Assembly (NCBI GenBank): GCA_900541395.1
Contig: UQJT01000034.1
Location: forward strand, 1-29,759
Direction of reading: 5' to 3'
From: an uncultured Desulfovibrio sp.
GTDB lineage: Bacteria > Desulfobacterota > Desulfovibrionia > Desulfovibrionales > Desulfovibrionaceae
DNA: 29,759 nucleotides
This document shows positions 1-6,971 of the stretch, in pieces (within the stretch, counting starts at the first letter, position 1; every line of letters begins with the position of its first letter). The position numbers and the translations under genes were made by a program. The notes beneath the pieces were generated by a model. That model saw only the letters and a program-made list of their open reading frames with translations, did no database searches and was not told the origin of the DNA.

Positions 1-57
1 AGCGGGTGGATTTCTGTTTCGGAAGCTATGCTTCCTCAACTGGCTAAAGCCATATGA

Positions 58-133
58 AAGGCCGCGCCGGCTTTGAACACAGGTAGGCGGAGGTTATCGC
101 CCGTCCCGTTTCGTTCAAAGCCGGCGCGGCCTT
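58..133. repeat. Perfect 21-bp inverted repeat, possible terminator of an off-window gene
   Basis: Positions 58-78 and 113-133 are exact reverse complements over 21 bases, separated by 34 bases. As RNA this makes a very stable GC-rich stem. There is no U-tract on either side, so it is not a textbook intrinsic terminator. A smaller hairpin (arms 21-26 and 30-35) lies just before it. No gene is visible in 1-197. It could be the 3' end signal of a gene left of the window or a dispersed extragenic palindrome. The repeat itself is certain; its role is not. Confidence 0.85.
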
Positions 134-142
134 AATGGGGGT

Positions 143-187
143 GCAGGGGACGCAGTTCCCTGCCGGGGGTTTGGGGGCGGAGCCCCC
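143..187 (-). terminator. Tandem GC hairpins downstream of the DAP dehydrogenase gene
   Basis: Two short hairpins follow the ddh stop codon on the minus strand. One has GGGGGC/GCCCCC arms (173-178 and 182-187, 3-base loop); the other has GCAGGG/CCCTGC arms (143-148 and 158-163). Neither is followed by a run of U, so this is a candidate transcription-end or mRNA-stabilising structure rather than a canonical rho-independent terminator. Confidence 0.4.
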
Positions 188-197
188 ATGCTTTTGC

Positions 198-1127
198 CTA
201 CACGAGACGGGCGATGTGGGCGAGGCGATCGCCGGGGAGCAGCTCGACGGGCGGGATATCAAGCAGGGTGAAAGCGCCGTGTTCGCCCCGATTCCGACGG
301 CGGACGGCGGCGCGGGCGGCGGCCACCAGAACCTGGGCGGTGAGGGCGGGGTTGTTGATGCGCATGTCGAAAGAAAGGCGCTGGTTGGCGGTAAACCCCG
401 AGGCGCCGGTGCGTTCGAGCAGCACGCCGTGGGAGGCGTCGGCCACAAAAGGCAGCTCGGCGGCGCTCACCTGGCGCACATCCAAAGGATCGTGGCTGAA
501 ATAGGGGTCGGCGGCGATGGCGGCGCGCACGTCTTCAAAGCGGGCCCCTTCATCCAATACAACATAAACGAGCCGGGAATGACGGCCGCCCCCGTCGGGA
601 ATGGTGATGGCCGTGGCGTCGGCCACGCCCGGCAGGGCGCGCACGGCCACGGAGTGCCCCATGGAACGGCCCCGACCGAAATTGGTGAAGGTGGTGCCGG
701 TGGGCACCATAGCCTCGAACAGGGCGCGCAGCACGGAATCCGTGCCCGGATCCCATCCGGCGGCGGTGACGGCCACGCTTCCGCCCTGGCGGGCTGCCTG
801 ATCGAGACAAGCCAAGGTTTCGGGAATACGGTCATGGATGTCGAAACTGTCCACGGTGTTGAGCCCCTGAGCAAGAAGCCCGGCGGCCAAATCCGGCACC
901 TGGCGCGAAGGCGCGCACACCAGCACCACATCGGGGCGCCCCCGGGCGGCGATCAGCTCGTCCAGCGCGGCGTAAGCGGGCAATCCACGCTGATCGAGGG
1001 ACGCCGTCCCCAGGGATTCGCGCCGACGCACCACGCCCAGGCAATGGGCGTCGGGCGCGGCTTTCAGGGCTTCCACGGCAAAACGCCCGATGTTGCCCAA
1101 ACCAAAAACAGCAGCGCTGAACGACAT
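198..1127 (-). CDS. ddh: meso-Diaminopimelate D-dehydrogenase
   Basis: Catalyses the NADPH-dependent reductive amination of tetrahydrodipicolinate (L-2-amino-6-oxopimelate) with ammonia to meso-diaminopimelate, bypassing the succinylase, acetylase or aminotransferase routes of lysine and cell-wall synthesis. The 309-residue product is about the family length (C. glutamicum Ddh is about 320). It starts with a GLGNIG nucleotide-binding loop at residues 9-14. It carries the family segments VDSFDIH, TAAGWDPGTDS and GRGRSMGHSVAVRA, which line the substrate pocket. The start is supported by GAGG (1133-1136) five bases before the ATG. It is transcribed from its own promoter near 1317-1345. Meso-DAP is the substrate expected for the MurE encoded at 22148. 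The identification is strong. Confidence 0.93.
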   Translation of the reverse strand: MSFSAAVFGLGNIGRFAVEALKAAPDAHCLGVVRRRESLGTASLDQRGLPAYAALDELIAARGRPDVVLVCAPSRQVPDLAAGLLAQGLNTVDSFDIHDRIPETLACLDQAARQGGSVAVTAAGWDPGTDSVLRALFEAMVPTGTTFTNFGRGRSMGHSVAVRALPGVADATAITIPDGGGRHSRLVYVVLDEGARFEDVRAAIAADPYFSHDPLDVRQVSAAELPFVADASHGVLLERTGASGFTANQRLSFDMRINNPALTAQVLVAAARAAVRRRNRGEHGAFTLLDIPPVELLPGDRLAHIARLV

Positions 1128-1316
1128 AATGACCTCGCGGTAAGGAGTTCAAAGTTGACGGCCCGGTTCAACCCCGGCCGGAGCGAAAAAGCCGATGGAG
1201 GATGCCATACTTCTTCACACGCAGGGCCATGACCCGCTCGGTCGGCCGCAGCCCCGCGGCGCTCGACTCTGCAGCGCGTTTCAAAATAAGAAGGCTCTCA
1301 TAGGCTTGCGGCATGA

Positions 1317-1345
1317 ATTACAAAAAGAAAATCCACCGCTGTCAA
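1317..1345 (-). promoter_or_regulatory. Sigma70-type promoter for ddh
   Basis: On the minus strand, TTGACA (1345-1340) is followed after exactly 17 bases by TGTAAT (1322-1317), a full -35 match and a 5/6 -10 match. Transcription would start near 1310, giving a leader of about 180 nt before the ddh ATG at 1127. The promoter lies just after the AEC transporter stop codon (1384), so ddh can be expressed separately from it. Confidence 0.65.
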
Positions 1346-1383
1346 GCCCCCGCCCGTTCCGGCATTCCCAAAGCCCCGCTTCC

Positions 1384-2364
1384 CTACAATCCGCCTCCCG
1401 CCATGATGCCGGCCCTCTGGAGCAGAAACACCATGAGCGGAATGGTCAACACGGACAGGGCGGTATCGACCAGGATGACGCGCGAGGCATCCCGGGCGGC
1501 CACACCATAAGTTTCACTCAGCACGTAGGCTACCGACCCGGTGGGCATTCCGGCCAAAATGACGCCCATAGCCAGCCATTCCCCCGACACGCCCAGGCCG
1601 GACAGAGCGAACAGGGTCAGCAGGGGTTGAAGAATCAGCTTGATGAGATCGACCGGTATTTGCCAAGACAGATGGCTTTCGCCCCGCACGGAGCTGGTCA
1701 TCTGGATGGACAACACCATGCCCAGAGCCACCAGAGCGCAGGGCGTGGCCGTGGCGGCCAGACTGCGGCATACCGTCAGCGCCCCCTCGGGCACGGGAAG
1801 ACGCGCCACGCAAACCACGGCCCCGGCCAGGGTGGCCAGCAGGATGGGATTGCGCCCCATAGTGCGTGCCACTTTTCGCAGCAGACGGCGACGACTGAGT
1901 CCCTCGGCGTTCCGGCACCATTCCTGCACGAACATGCCGATGAGCAGCAGAGGCAGGCAAAACACGGTGCTGATGGTGGCCGCCAGCACGGCGTCGTGGT
2001 TGTCCGGAAACAACGAAATCATGATCGGCAAGCCCATAAAGGCGGTGTTCGGAAAGGAGGCCAGCACCCCCATAATGGACGCCTCGGCGTGGCGGGAGCG
2101 AAAGCCCCGGCTGACAAGGCCGTGGGCCAATGCGCAGCAGACGAACATGCCCGCCAGGGTACCGCCCACATAGCCGCCCCGAGCCAGATCGGCCGGATCG
2201 CTGACCGCCATGGAGCTGAAAATCAGGCACGGCATAGCCAGGTTGAACACCAGCATATTGAGGGTGGCGGCCCCGCCCGGCGGCACCAAGCGAAAACGCT
2301 CCACCAGGATGCCGATGAACAACAGGGCGAAAACAGGAGCCAGCAGGGAAAGAATGGCGAACAT
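1384..2364 (-). CDS. AEC (auxin efflux carrier) family transporter
   Basis: A 326-residue integral membrane protein made almost entirely of hydrophobic segments, consistent with the roughly ten-helix AEC fold. It has the conserved FPNTAFMGLPI stretch in the first half and a matching C-terminal half containing AGMPTGSVAYVLSE. Bacterial members move small carboxylates such as malonate; the substrate here is not evident. The ATG at 2364 is chosen because GGAG (2375-2372) lies seven bases upstream; an in-frame start at 2388 would add eight polar residues and has no better signal. The gene lies upstream of ddh on the same strand, but a strong promoter between them argues against strict co-dependence. 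Confidence 0.85.
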   Translation of the reverse strand: MFAILSLLAPVFALLFIGILVERFRLVPPGGAATLNMLVFNLAMPCLIFSSMAVSDPADLARGGYVGGTLAGMFVCCALAHGLVSRGFRSRHAEASIMGVLASFPNTAFMGLPIMISLFPDNHDAVLAATISTVFCLPLLLIGMFVQEWCRNAEGLSRRRLLRKVARTMGRNPILLATLAGAVVCVARLPVPEGALTVCRSLAATATPCALVALGMVLSIQMTSSVRGESHLSWQIPVDLIKLILQPLLTLFALSGLGVSGEWLAMGVILAGMPTGSVAYVLSETYGVAARDASRVILVDTALSVLTIPLMVFLLQRAGIMAGGGL

Positions 2365-2505
2365 GGGAAAACTCCGCACCCGACGCACAGCAATCTAGGA
2401 CAGATTGACTGATCAAACAGTTCCCGAAACGGGGCAGAACCTATGCGCATCCGAGGCGAAGTGCAAGCGCTATTTATAAGCTTTATGCCTGAAGGCGAAG
2501 TTATA

Positions 2506-2525
2506 CGCCGCAAGTATTTGCGGCG
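2506..2525. other. GC-rich hairpin in the transporter / glycosyltransferase gap
   Basis: CGCCGCAA (2506-2513) and TTGCGGCG (2518-2525) form an 8-bp perfect stem with a 4-base loop. It lies between the minus-strand glycosyltransferase (stop at 2616) and the transporter. It could end glycosyltransferase transcription, but no U-tract follows on the minus strand. The rest of 2365-2615 shows no gene. Confidence 0.4.
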
Positions 2526-2615
2526 ACACCGAAAGGAGGCGGCACGGCCCCCCTACCCGTCAGCGCGAAGCGTTTTACGGATAGGCAGAAAGGTAAATTG
2601 CTCTAAAAAATTCCC

Positions 2616-3830
2616 CTAGCTCCGGCCGACGGCACGGCGGGCGTCCAATTCGACAAGGGCGTCCAGAGCCGCGCGCGCACTGACGGCCGTGGCGGGCAGA
2701 CCGCGCTCCCAGGCGCGGATGCGTTCGAAGGGCGCGCCCAGCGGAAAGCAGACCAGGGGCAGATTCAGTTGCATGAGTTCCTGGGTGACAAAACTGAATG
2801 TCTCAGGCAGCACCGACGCCATAAGGCCCACGGTGCATCCGTGGGCGGCGAGCAGAGACGGCAGATCTTCCTTGCAGTAGGGGCCGGTGACGGTCAGTTG
2901 GGCCGGAAGCCCGGTTCGATGGGCCGCGCCCTCCAATTCGCCGATTACCACCAACCGGGCTTCGGGGCGCTCGGCAGCCAGCAGGTCGACCAGTTCCCAC
3001 ACGATGCGCGCGCCCTTGGCCTGTGTGATATTGCCCACCACGGCCACGCACAGAGGAGCTCCGGCGGGCGTCTCGGGCATAGGTTGATAACGGGTGAGCG
3101 GATCATGGGGCCTCAGTTCCACCCGTTCGTCGGGCAGAAAAAAGGCCCGTCGCATGAGTTCCAGCGACGAGGCCGAAAAAAACACCATTTGTTCGGTATG
3201 ATCGAAAAAGGCCTGCCAAGCGGCCCTCCAACGGGGCAGGGACACTCCCCGATTATGCCGCCGGGTCGGCAGACAGGAAGCGCAGGTCGTCATGTCGGGC
3301 AGGCCGCAATAGCGACCTTCGAGATTCATCAGGTGAGGGCCGGGGCACAGCGGATAAAAATCGTGGACAAAAAAACGCAACCGGGCCCGATGAACGTGCT
3401 TGATCCGCACGATCTGCCTCAGCAGGCCGCCGATAAAGGCGCTGCGTCCGCCGCCGTTGCGGGGCGCGAATAACGAACGCGGAAAGGCCACGGACCAGTT
3501 GTAAAGCTCGTTGATTTCCAATTCCTCAAACCGGGGACAGGAGGCGTCCAGCAAAAACTCCAGCCCCCGAGCCCAGGCCTCCGCGCTCAGCCCGCCCCGG
3601 CGGGCGGTCAGACGGATACGTCGCTCCCGCCGGTGATATACGAGGTGAAGCACGGCACGCCCCTCGGCCGCCAGAGACTCCACGCGCCGAAGGGCAAAAT
3701 CGGCCGCGCCGCCCGTCCCTCTGCGGTCCAGCACGCATACAGCCCGCTCACCGGATCGGATTACGTCCTTCCAGCGCAAGGTTTCTTCACCGCCCTCACG
3801 GAGGTCCTGCTCTCTCCGCCGTGTCCGCAA
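2616..3830 (-). CDS. GT4-type glycosyltransferase with cysteine-rich insert
   Basis: A cytoplasmic glycosyltransferase of up to 404 residues, probably for a surface polysaccharide. The C-terminal half has the GT-B nucleotide-sugar fold: a Rossmann-like start (CVAVVGNITQAKGA), a second strand (LVVIGEL) and an E-x7-E motif in PETFSFVTQE, as in family 4. The N-terminal half has HDFYPLCPGPH followed by three more cysteines (about residues 162, 175, 183 and 186), a pattern I associate with glycosyltransferases linked to rhamnan-type glycans. The first in-frame start is TTG at 3830; another TTG at 3779 just before the folded domain is equally plausible, so the start is uncertain. It diverges from the rfbF operon. 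Donor and acceptor cannot be assigned. Confidence 0.8.
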   Translation of the reverse strand: MRTRRREQDLREGGEETLRWKDVIRSGERAVCVLDRRGTGGAADFALRRVESLAAEGRAVLHLVYHRRERRIRLTARRGGLSAEAWARGLEFLLDASCPRFEELEINELYNWSVAFPRSLFAPRNGGGRSAFIGGLLRQIVRIKHVHRARLRFFVHDFYPLCPGPHLMNLEGRYCGLPDMTTCASCLPTRRHNRGVSLPRWRAAWQAFFDHTEQMVFFSASSLELMRRAFFLPDERVELRPHDPLTRYQPMPETPAGAPLCVAVVGNITQAKGARIVWELVDLLAAERPEARLVVIGELEGAAHRTGLPAQLTVTGPYCKEDLPSLLAAHGCTVGLMASVLPETFSFVTQELMQLNLPLVCFPLGAPFERIRAWERGLPATAVSARAALDALVELDARRAVGRS

Positions 3831-3847
3831 GCTTTTCGCGAAATAAA

Positions 3848-3868
3848 ATCGACAGATGCACTGTCGAT
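3848..3868. promoter_or_regulatory. Palindrome, possible operator
   Basis: ATCGACAG and CTGTCGAT form a perfect 8-bp inverted repeat around ATGCA. Sixteen of these bases (3853-3868) recur in inverted orientation at 4017-4032, on the rfbF side of the same intergenic region. A site just downstream of the predicted glycosyltransferase transcription start, with a second copy toward the divergent operon, would suit a shared regulator. Terminal inverted repeats of a ~190-bp element are an alternative. Confidence 0.45.
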
Positions 3869-3881
3869 GAAACTGGAAAAT

Positions 3882-3910
3882 TTCATATAGTTAAAAGTAT
3901 TTTTTGGCAA
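3882..3910 (-). promoter_or_regulatory. Candidate promoter for the GT4 gene
   Basis: On the minus strand, TTGCCA (3910-3905, 5/6 to consensus) is followed after 17 bases by TATGAA (3887-3882, 4/6). Transcription would begin near 3875, immediately before the palindrome at 3848-3868. AT-rich DNA makes chance matches more likely. Confidence 0.4.
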
Positions 3911-4016
3911 GACATATCCAATACATTAAATATGCCTAACAGGCTGTGGACTCAAAAAAATATTTATAAATTCTAATATATTATAATATAATCTTACACA
4001 ATTTGAGCCCCAAAAA

Positions 4017-4032
4017 ATCGACAGTGCATCTG
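4017..4032. repeat. Inverted copy of the 3853-3868 motif
   Basis: The 16 bases ATCGACAGTGCATCTG are the exact reverse complement of 3853-3868. The symmetry of the first copy is lost here because the following five bases are CCAAT instead of TCGAT. The two copies enclose 148 bases of AT-rich DNA. Confidence 0.8.
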
Positions 4033-4208
4033 CCAATGTACTCCTTGCCGTTCAAAGCAGGAACCTATGCCGGATAATCAGCGCCCAAAATACATTTATG
4101 TGTAAAATAATGATGTATATTTATTATTGCACCACCATAATACATATATAATGCATTTATTTAATAAATAATCATTATAAATTAATGATACGGAGGTATA
4201 GATACATA

Positions 4209-4988
4209 ATGAAAACCGTCATTTTTGCTGGAGGATTAGGCTCTCGCCTTTCCGAAGAAACAGGAGAACGGCCCAAACCTATGGTGGAAATCGGGGGCAA
4301 GCCGATACTCTGGCATATCATGAAAATCTATTCCTATTATGGTTTTCATGAATTCATTGTGCTGACAGGGTATCTTTCTCATGTCATCAAAGACTATTTC
4401 ATCAATTATTATACACGGTATTCAGATATTACAGTGGATATGCAGGATCACAGGGTGACACTGCACACCACGCGGGAAGAACCCTGGCGTGTCACCATGC
4501 TGTATACGGGTGAACAAACCATGACCGGAGCCCGTCTGAAAAAGGCGGAAGCATATCTGAAAGGGGAACGCTTTCTGCTGACCTACGGGGACGGCCTCTC
4601 CACTATCAATATTCCGGAGCTGATCGCTTTCCACAAAAAAAGCGGAAAAATCGCCACGCTCACGGCCGTACAGCCGGAAGGGAAGTTCGGTGCTCTGGGT
4701 CTGACGGAAGACGGTGTTGTTACATCCTTTCAGGAAAAACCCAGGGGCGACGGCGCGTGGATCAATGGCGGCTTCATGGTATGTGAACCGGGGATTTTCG
4801 ACCACATACCCGCCAATGACGATGGGGTGGTTTTTGAAACCGGGCCGCTACGCACCCTGAGCGACAAGGGGGAACTGGCCGCCTACAGGCACAGCGGGTT
4901 CTGGCATTCCATGGACACCTTGAGGGACAAGGCCACATTATGCGCTCTTTGGGATCAGGGGCGTGCGCCGTGGAAAACTTGGGCCTGA
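4209..4988 (+). CDS. rfbF: Glucose-1-phosphate cytidylyltransferase
   Basis: Makes CDP-glucose from CTP and glucose 1-phosphate, the first step of CDP-6-deoxysugar synthesis in the cytoplasm. The 259-residue product matches the family length (about 257). It opens with the nucleotidyltransferase signature AGGLGSRLSEET and has KPMVEIGGKPILWHIMKIY. The metal-binding Asp is in YGDGLS (D128), and EKP...WINGGF follows in the sugar-binding half. The ATG at 4209 is chosen because the family begins MK-V-I-AGG and a GGAGG (4192-4196) precedes it, though at a long 12-base spacing; the ATG at 4185 would place that site inside the gene. It heads the operon, and the next gene starts 11 bases after its stop. 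Confidence 0.93.
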   Translation: MKTVIFAGGLGSRLSEETGERPKPMVEIGGKPILWHIMKIYSYYGFHEFIVLTGYLSHVIKDYFINYYTRYSDITVDMQDHRVTLHTTREEPWRVTMLYTGEQTMTGARLKKAEAYLKGERFLLTYGDGLSTINIPELIAFHKKSGKIATLTAVQPEGKFGALGLTEDGVVTSFQEKPRGDGAWINGGFMVCEPGIFDHIPANDDGVVFETGPLRTLSDKGELAAYRHSGFWHSMDTLRDKATLCALWDQGRAPWKTWA

Positions 4989-4999
4989 TCGAGAGCAGC

Positions 5000-5905
5000 A
5001 TGCGGATATTTCTAACCGGAGCCACGGGGTTCATCGGCCGTCACGTCATACGGAGTCTAGGTACGGAGCACAAGATAATCGCCCTGACCCAGCATGTTCC
5101 CGAAGGCAAAGTTCCTCCCCATATTCACTTCGTGGAAGGAAACCTGTTGCGGGAAGGCGAGGCACGGCGTCTTGCGGCGCGTTTCCCGGCGGATCTAGTT
5201 CTTCATCTTGCCTGGCATGTACCGCCGGGCGAATTCTGGAATTCACCGCAGAACCTGGACTGGCTGGCGGCCAGTCTATTGCTTGCACGCGCTTTTGCCG
5301 AAAAAGGAACACCCCGTGTTATCTATGCCGGAAGTGGCGCCGAGTATGATTGGAATGCCAACATGCCCCTGAAGGAAGACGAAAGCCCCGTGAAACCGCG
5401 CTCTCTTTATGGCGTGTGCAAGAACGGACTGCGTCAGGTTCTGGAAGCCTACACCGTCTCCGTCGGCGTCTCCTGTCTTTGGTGCCGCATTTTCTGGCCC
5501 TATGGGAGGGGAGAAGCGCCGAAAAAATTTCTATCTGACATGATGCGGGCATTTCGTGCGGGGCAACCGGCCGTGTGCCATGGAGCCAACCTGGAACGGG
5601 ATTATATCCATGTGGAGGATATAGGCCACGCTCTCGCTCTGGCCGCCACATCCACTCTGACTGGTGTTCTGAATATCGGGAGCGGAGAAGCTGTGTCGCT
5701 TGGCGATATGGCCCGGATGGCCGCCGAGGCGGCAGGTCGCCCCGATCTGCTAGATTTGGAGCAAGTCCGTATTTCGGAAGAAACGCCGAAACGAGTGGTC
5801 GCGTCTGTGGAACGCCTACGTGGGGAACTCGGCTGGACGCCGCGTCGCTCCCTGTCGGACGGTATTACCGCTATGCTGGAACAAACTGCGGAGAAAGATA
5901 TATGA
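5000..5905 (+). CDS. NAD-dependent sugar epimerase/dehydratase (SDR), probable CDP-4-keto-sugar reductase
   Basis: A 301-residue extended short-chain dehydrogenase. It begins with the NAD(P)-binding loop TGATGFIG and has the catalytic tetrad region: S112 in YAGSG and Y137-x3-K141 in YGVCK. It lies between rfbF and rfbG, so its substrate is most likely the CDP-4-keto-6-deoxyhexose made by RfbG or a modified form of it. The usual role of such a gene is reduction of the C4 ketone as the last step. This is inference from context; an epimerase role is also possible. The ATG at 5000 is chosen because the NAD-binding fold begins there; an upstream in-frame start would overlap rfbF. The stop overlaps the rfbG start by four bases (ATGA). 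Confidence 0.82.
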   Translation: MRIFLTGATGFIGRHVIRSLGTEHKIIALTQHVPEGKVPPHIHFVEGNLLREGEARRLAARFPADLVLHLAWHVPPGEFWNSPQNLDWLAASLLLARAFAEKGTPRVIYAGSGAEYDWNANMPLKEDESPVKPRSLYGVCKNGLRQVLEAYTVSVGVSCLWCRIFWPYGRGEAPKKFLSDMMRAFRAGQPAVCHGANLERDYIHVEDIGHALALAATSTLTGVLNIGSGEAVSLGDMARMAAEAAGRPDLLDLEQVRISEETPKRVVASVERLRGELGWTPRRSLSDGITAMLEQTAEKDI

Positions 5906-6969
5906 AACAGTCGCTGTCGCCTGACTTCTGGCAGGACAAACGAGTGTTGCTCACCGGGCACACAGGTTTCAAGGGGGGCTGGCTGGCTCTGTGGCTCCAT
6001 TCTCTCGGCGCGAGAGTATACGGCTATTCCCTGATTCGGGACGAGGCGGAAAAGGCGCGCGCCGACATGCTCGCGCCATATGTGGAGCAGGAAACGGGCG
6101 ATATTTGTCACGTTTCGGCCATTGCCCAAGCCATGCGGACATTCCGTCCGGATATCGTTGTCCATTTGGCCGCACAAGCCTTGGTCCGGGCCTCTTACAA
6201 AGAGCCGCTGAAAACATTCGCAAGCAACGTCATGGGGACAGCTTGTGTGCTTGACGCTGTGAGAAACACGCCGGGCGTGCGTTGCGCACTTATCATCACC
6301 ACGGACAAATGTTACGAGGATCGGCACTGGCCCTGGGGGTACCGGGAAACGGATCGCCTGGGCGGCTATGATCCTTACAGCGCCAGCAAGGCTGCCGCCG
6401 AACTAGTTTGCGCCGCCTGGCGCTCCAGCTTTCTGGCCGAGGGGGGCGTGACGGTTATGTCGGCGCGCGCGGGCAATGTGATCGGCGGTGGTGATTATGC
6501 TCGGGATCGCCTGATTCCGGATATGATCAAAGCGTTCCGCGAGGGCCGTTTCGTAGAGTTACGCAATCCCCATGCAATTCGGCCCTGGCAGCATGTGCTT
6601 GAACCGCTTGCAGGCTATCTGCATTTAACGCGCTTGGCCTTTGAAGGCCGCGATGTGGCGGGCGCATGGAATTTCGGTCCGGATGAAAAACAAGTTCAGA
6701 CTGTGGAATGGATGACGGAGCATTTCGCCAAGGCATGGGGAATCTCTTCCAGCTGGACCAAAGACAAGAGTCCGCATCCTCACGAAACAGATACTTTATT
6801 GCTGGATTGTTCCAAAGCACGGAGAAAATTAGGCTGGCATCCCGTCCTTGACGCCGAGCAAACTTTGGAATGGACGGCCGCATGGTATCGCCGCGAAGGC
6901 GAAGGCGGCGACCCCATTGACCTCTGTTTGGATCAAATCCGGGCTTATACCCACTTTTTTCAGGAGTAA
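5902..6969 (+). CDS. rfbG: CDP-glucose 4,6-dehydratase
   Basis: Converts CDP-glucose to CDP-4-keto-6-deoxy-D-glucose using tightly bound NAD. The 355-residue product has the family length. It has the family-specific glycine loop TGHTGFKGGW (residues 18-27), HLAAQALVRASY, the active-site segment TTDKCYED (D135-K136), and Y159-SAS-K163 in the YDPYSASKAAAE motif. The late segment RPWQHVLEPLAGYL is also typical of CDP-glucose rather than dTDP-glucose dehydratases. GGAG (5890-5893) eight bases upstream supports the ATG, which overlaps the previous stop. With RfbF it sets the nucleotide of the pathway as CDP. Confidence 0.94.
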   Translation: MKQSLSPDFWQDKRVLLTGHTGFKGGWLALWLHSLGARVYGYSLIRDEAEKARADMLAPYVEQETGDICHVSAIAQAMRTFRPDIVVHLAAQALVRASYKEPLKTFASNVMGTACVLDAVRNTPGVRCALIITTDKCYEDRHWPWGYRETDRLGGYDPYSASKAAAELVCAAWRSSFLAEGGVTVMSARAGNVIGGGDYARDRLIPDMIKAFREGRFVELRNPHAIRPWQHVLEPLAGYLHLTRLAFEGRDVAGAWNFGPDEKQVQTVEWMTEHFAKAWGISSSWTKDKSPHPHETDTLLLDCSKARRKLGWHPVLDAEQTLEWTAAWYRREGEGGDPIDLCLDQIRAYTHFFQE

Positions 6970-6971
6970 GC

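Larger units (their letters stand above)
3831..4208. other. AT-rich divergent regulatory region
   Basis: This 378-base stretch between the minus-strand glycosyltransferase and plus-strand rfbF is strongly AT-rich, unlike the GC-rich DNA before it. I see no gene in it. It contains a candidate glycosyltransferase promoter, a palindrome at 3848-3868, a related inverted copy at 4017-4032, and a looser inverted pair (GGACTCAAA near 3950, TTTGAGCCC near 4002). Before rfbF there are several A/T-only tracts from which sigma70 -10 elements could be drawn, for example GATAAT near 4074 or TATAAT near 4147; none has a convincing -35 partner. The composition suggests recently acquired DNA or a remnant of a small mobile element. 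Confidence 0.5.

Noticed and set aside
1128..1310. Lysine riboswitch in the ddh leader
   Set aside because: I could not find the conserved junction sequences of the lysine riboswitch by eye; a covariance search would settle it.
4185..4208. ATG at 4185 as the rfbF start
   Set aside because: It would put the only GGAGG inside the gene and add eight residues not seen in the family.
3831..4208. Insertion sequence in the AT-rich spacer
   Set aside because: There is no transposase frame and no clear target duplication; only short inverted repeats are present, reported separately.
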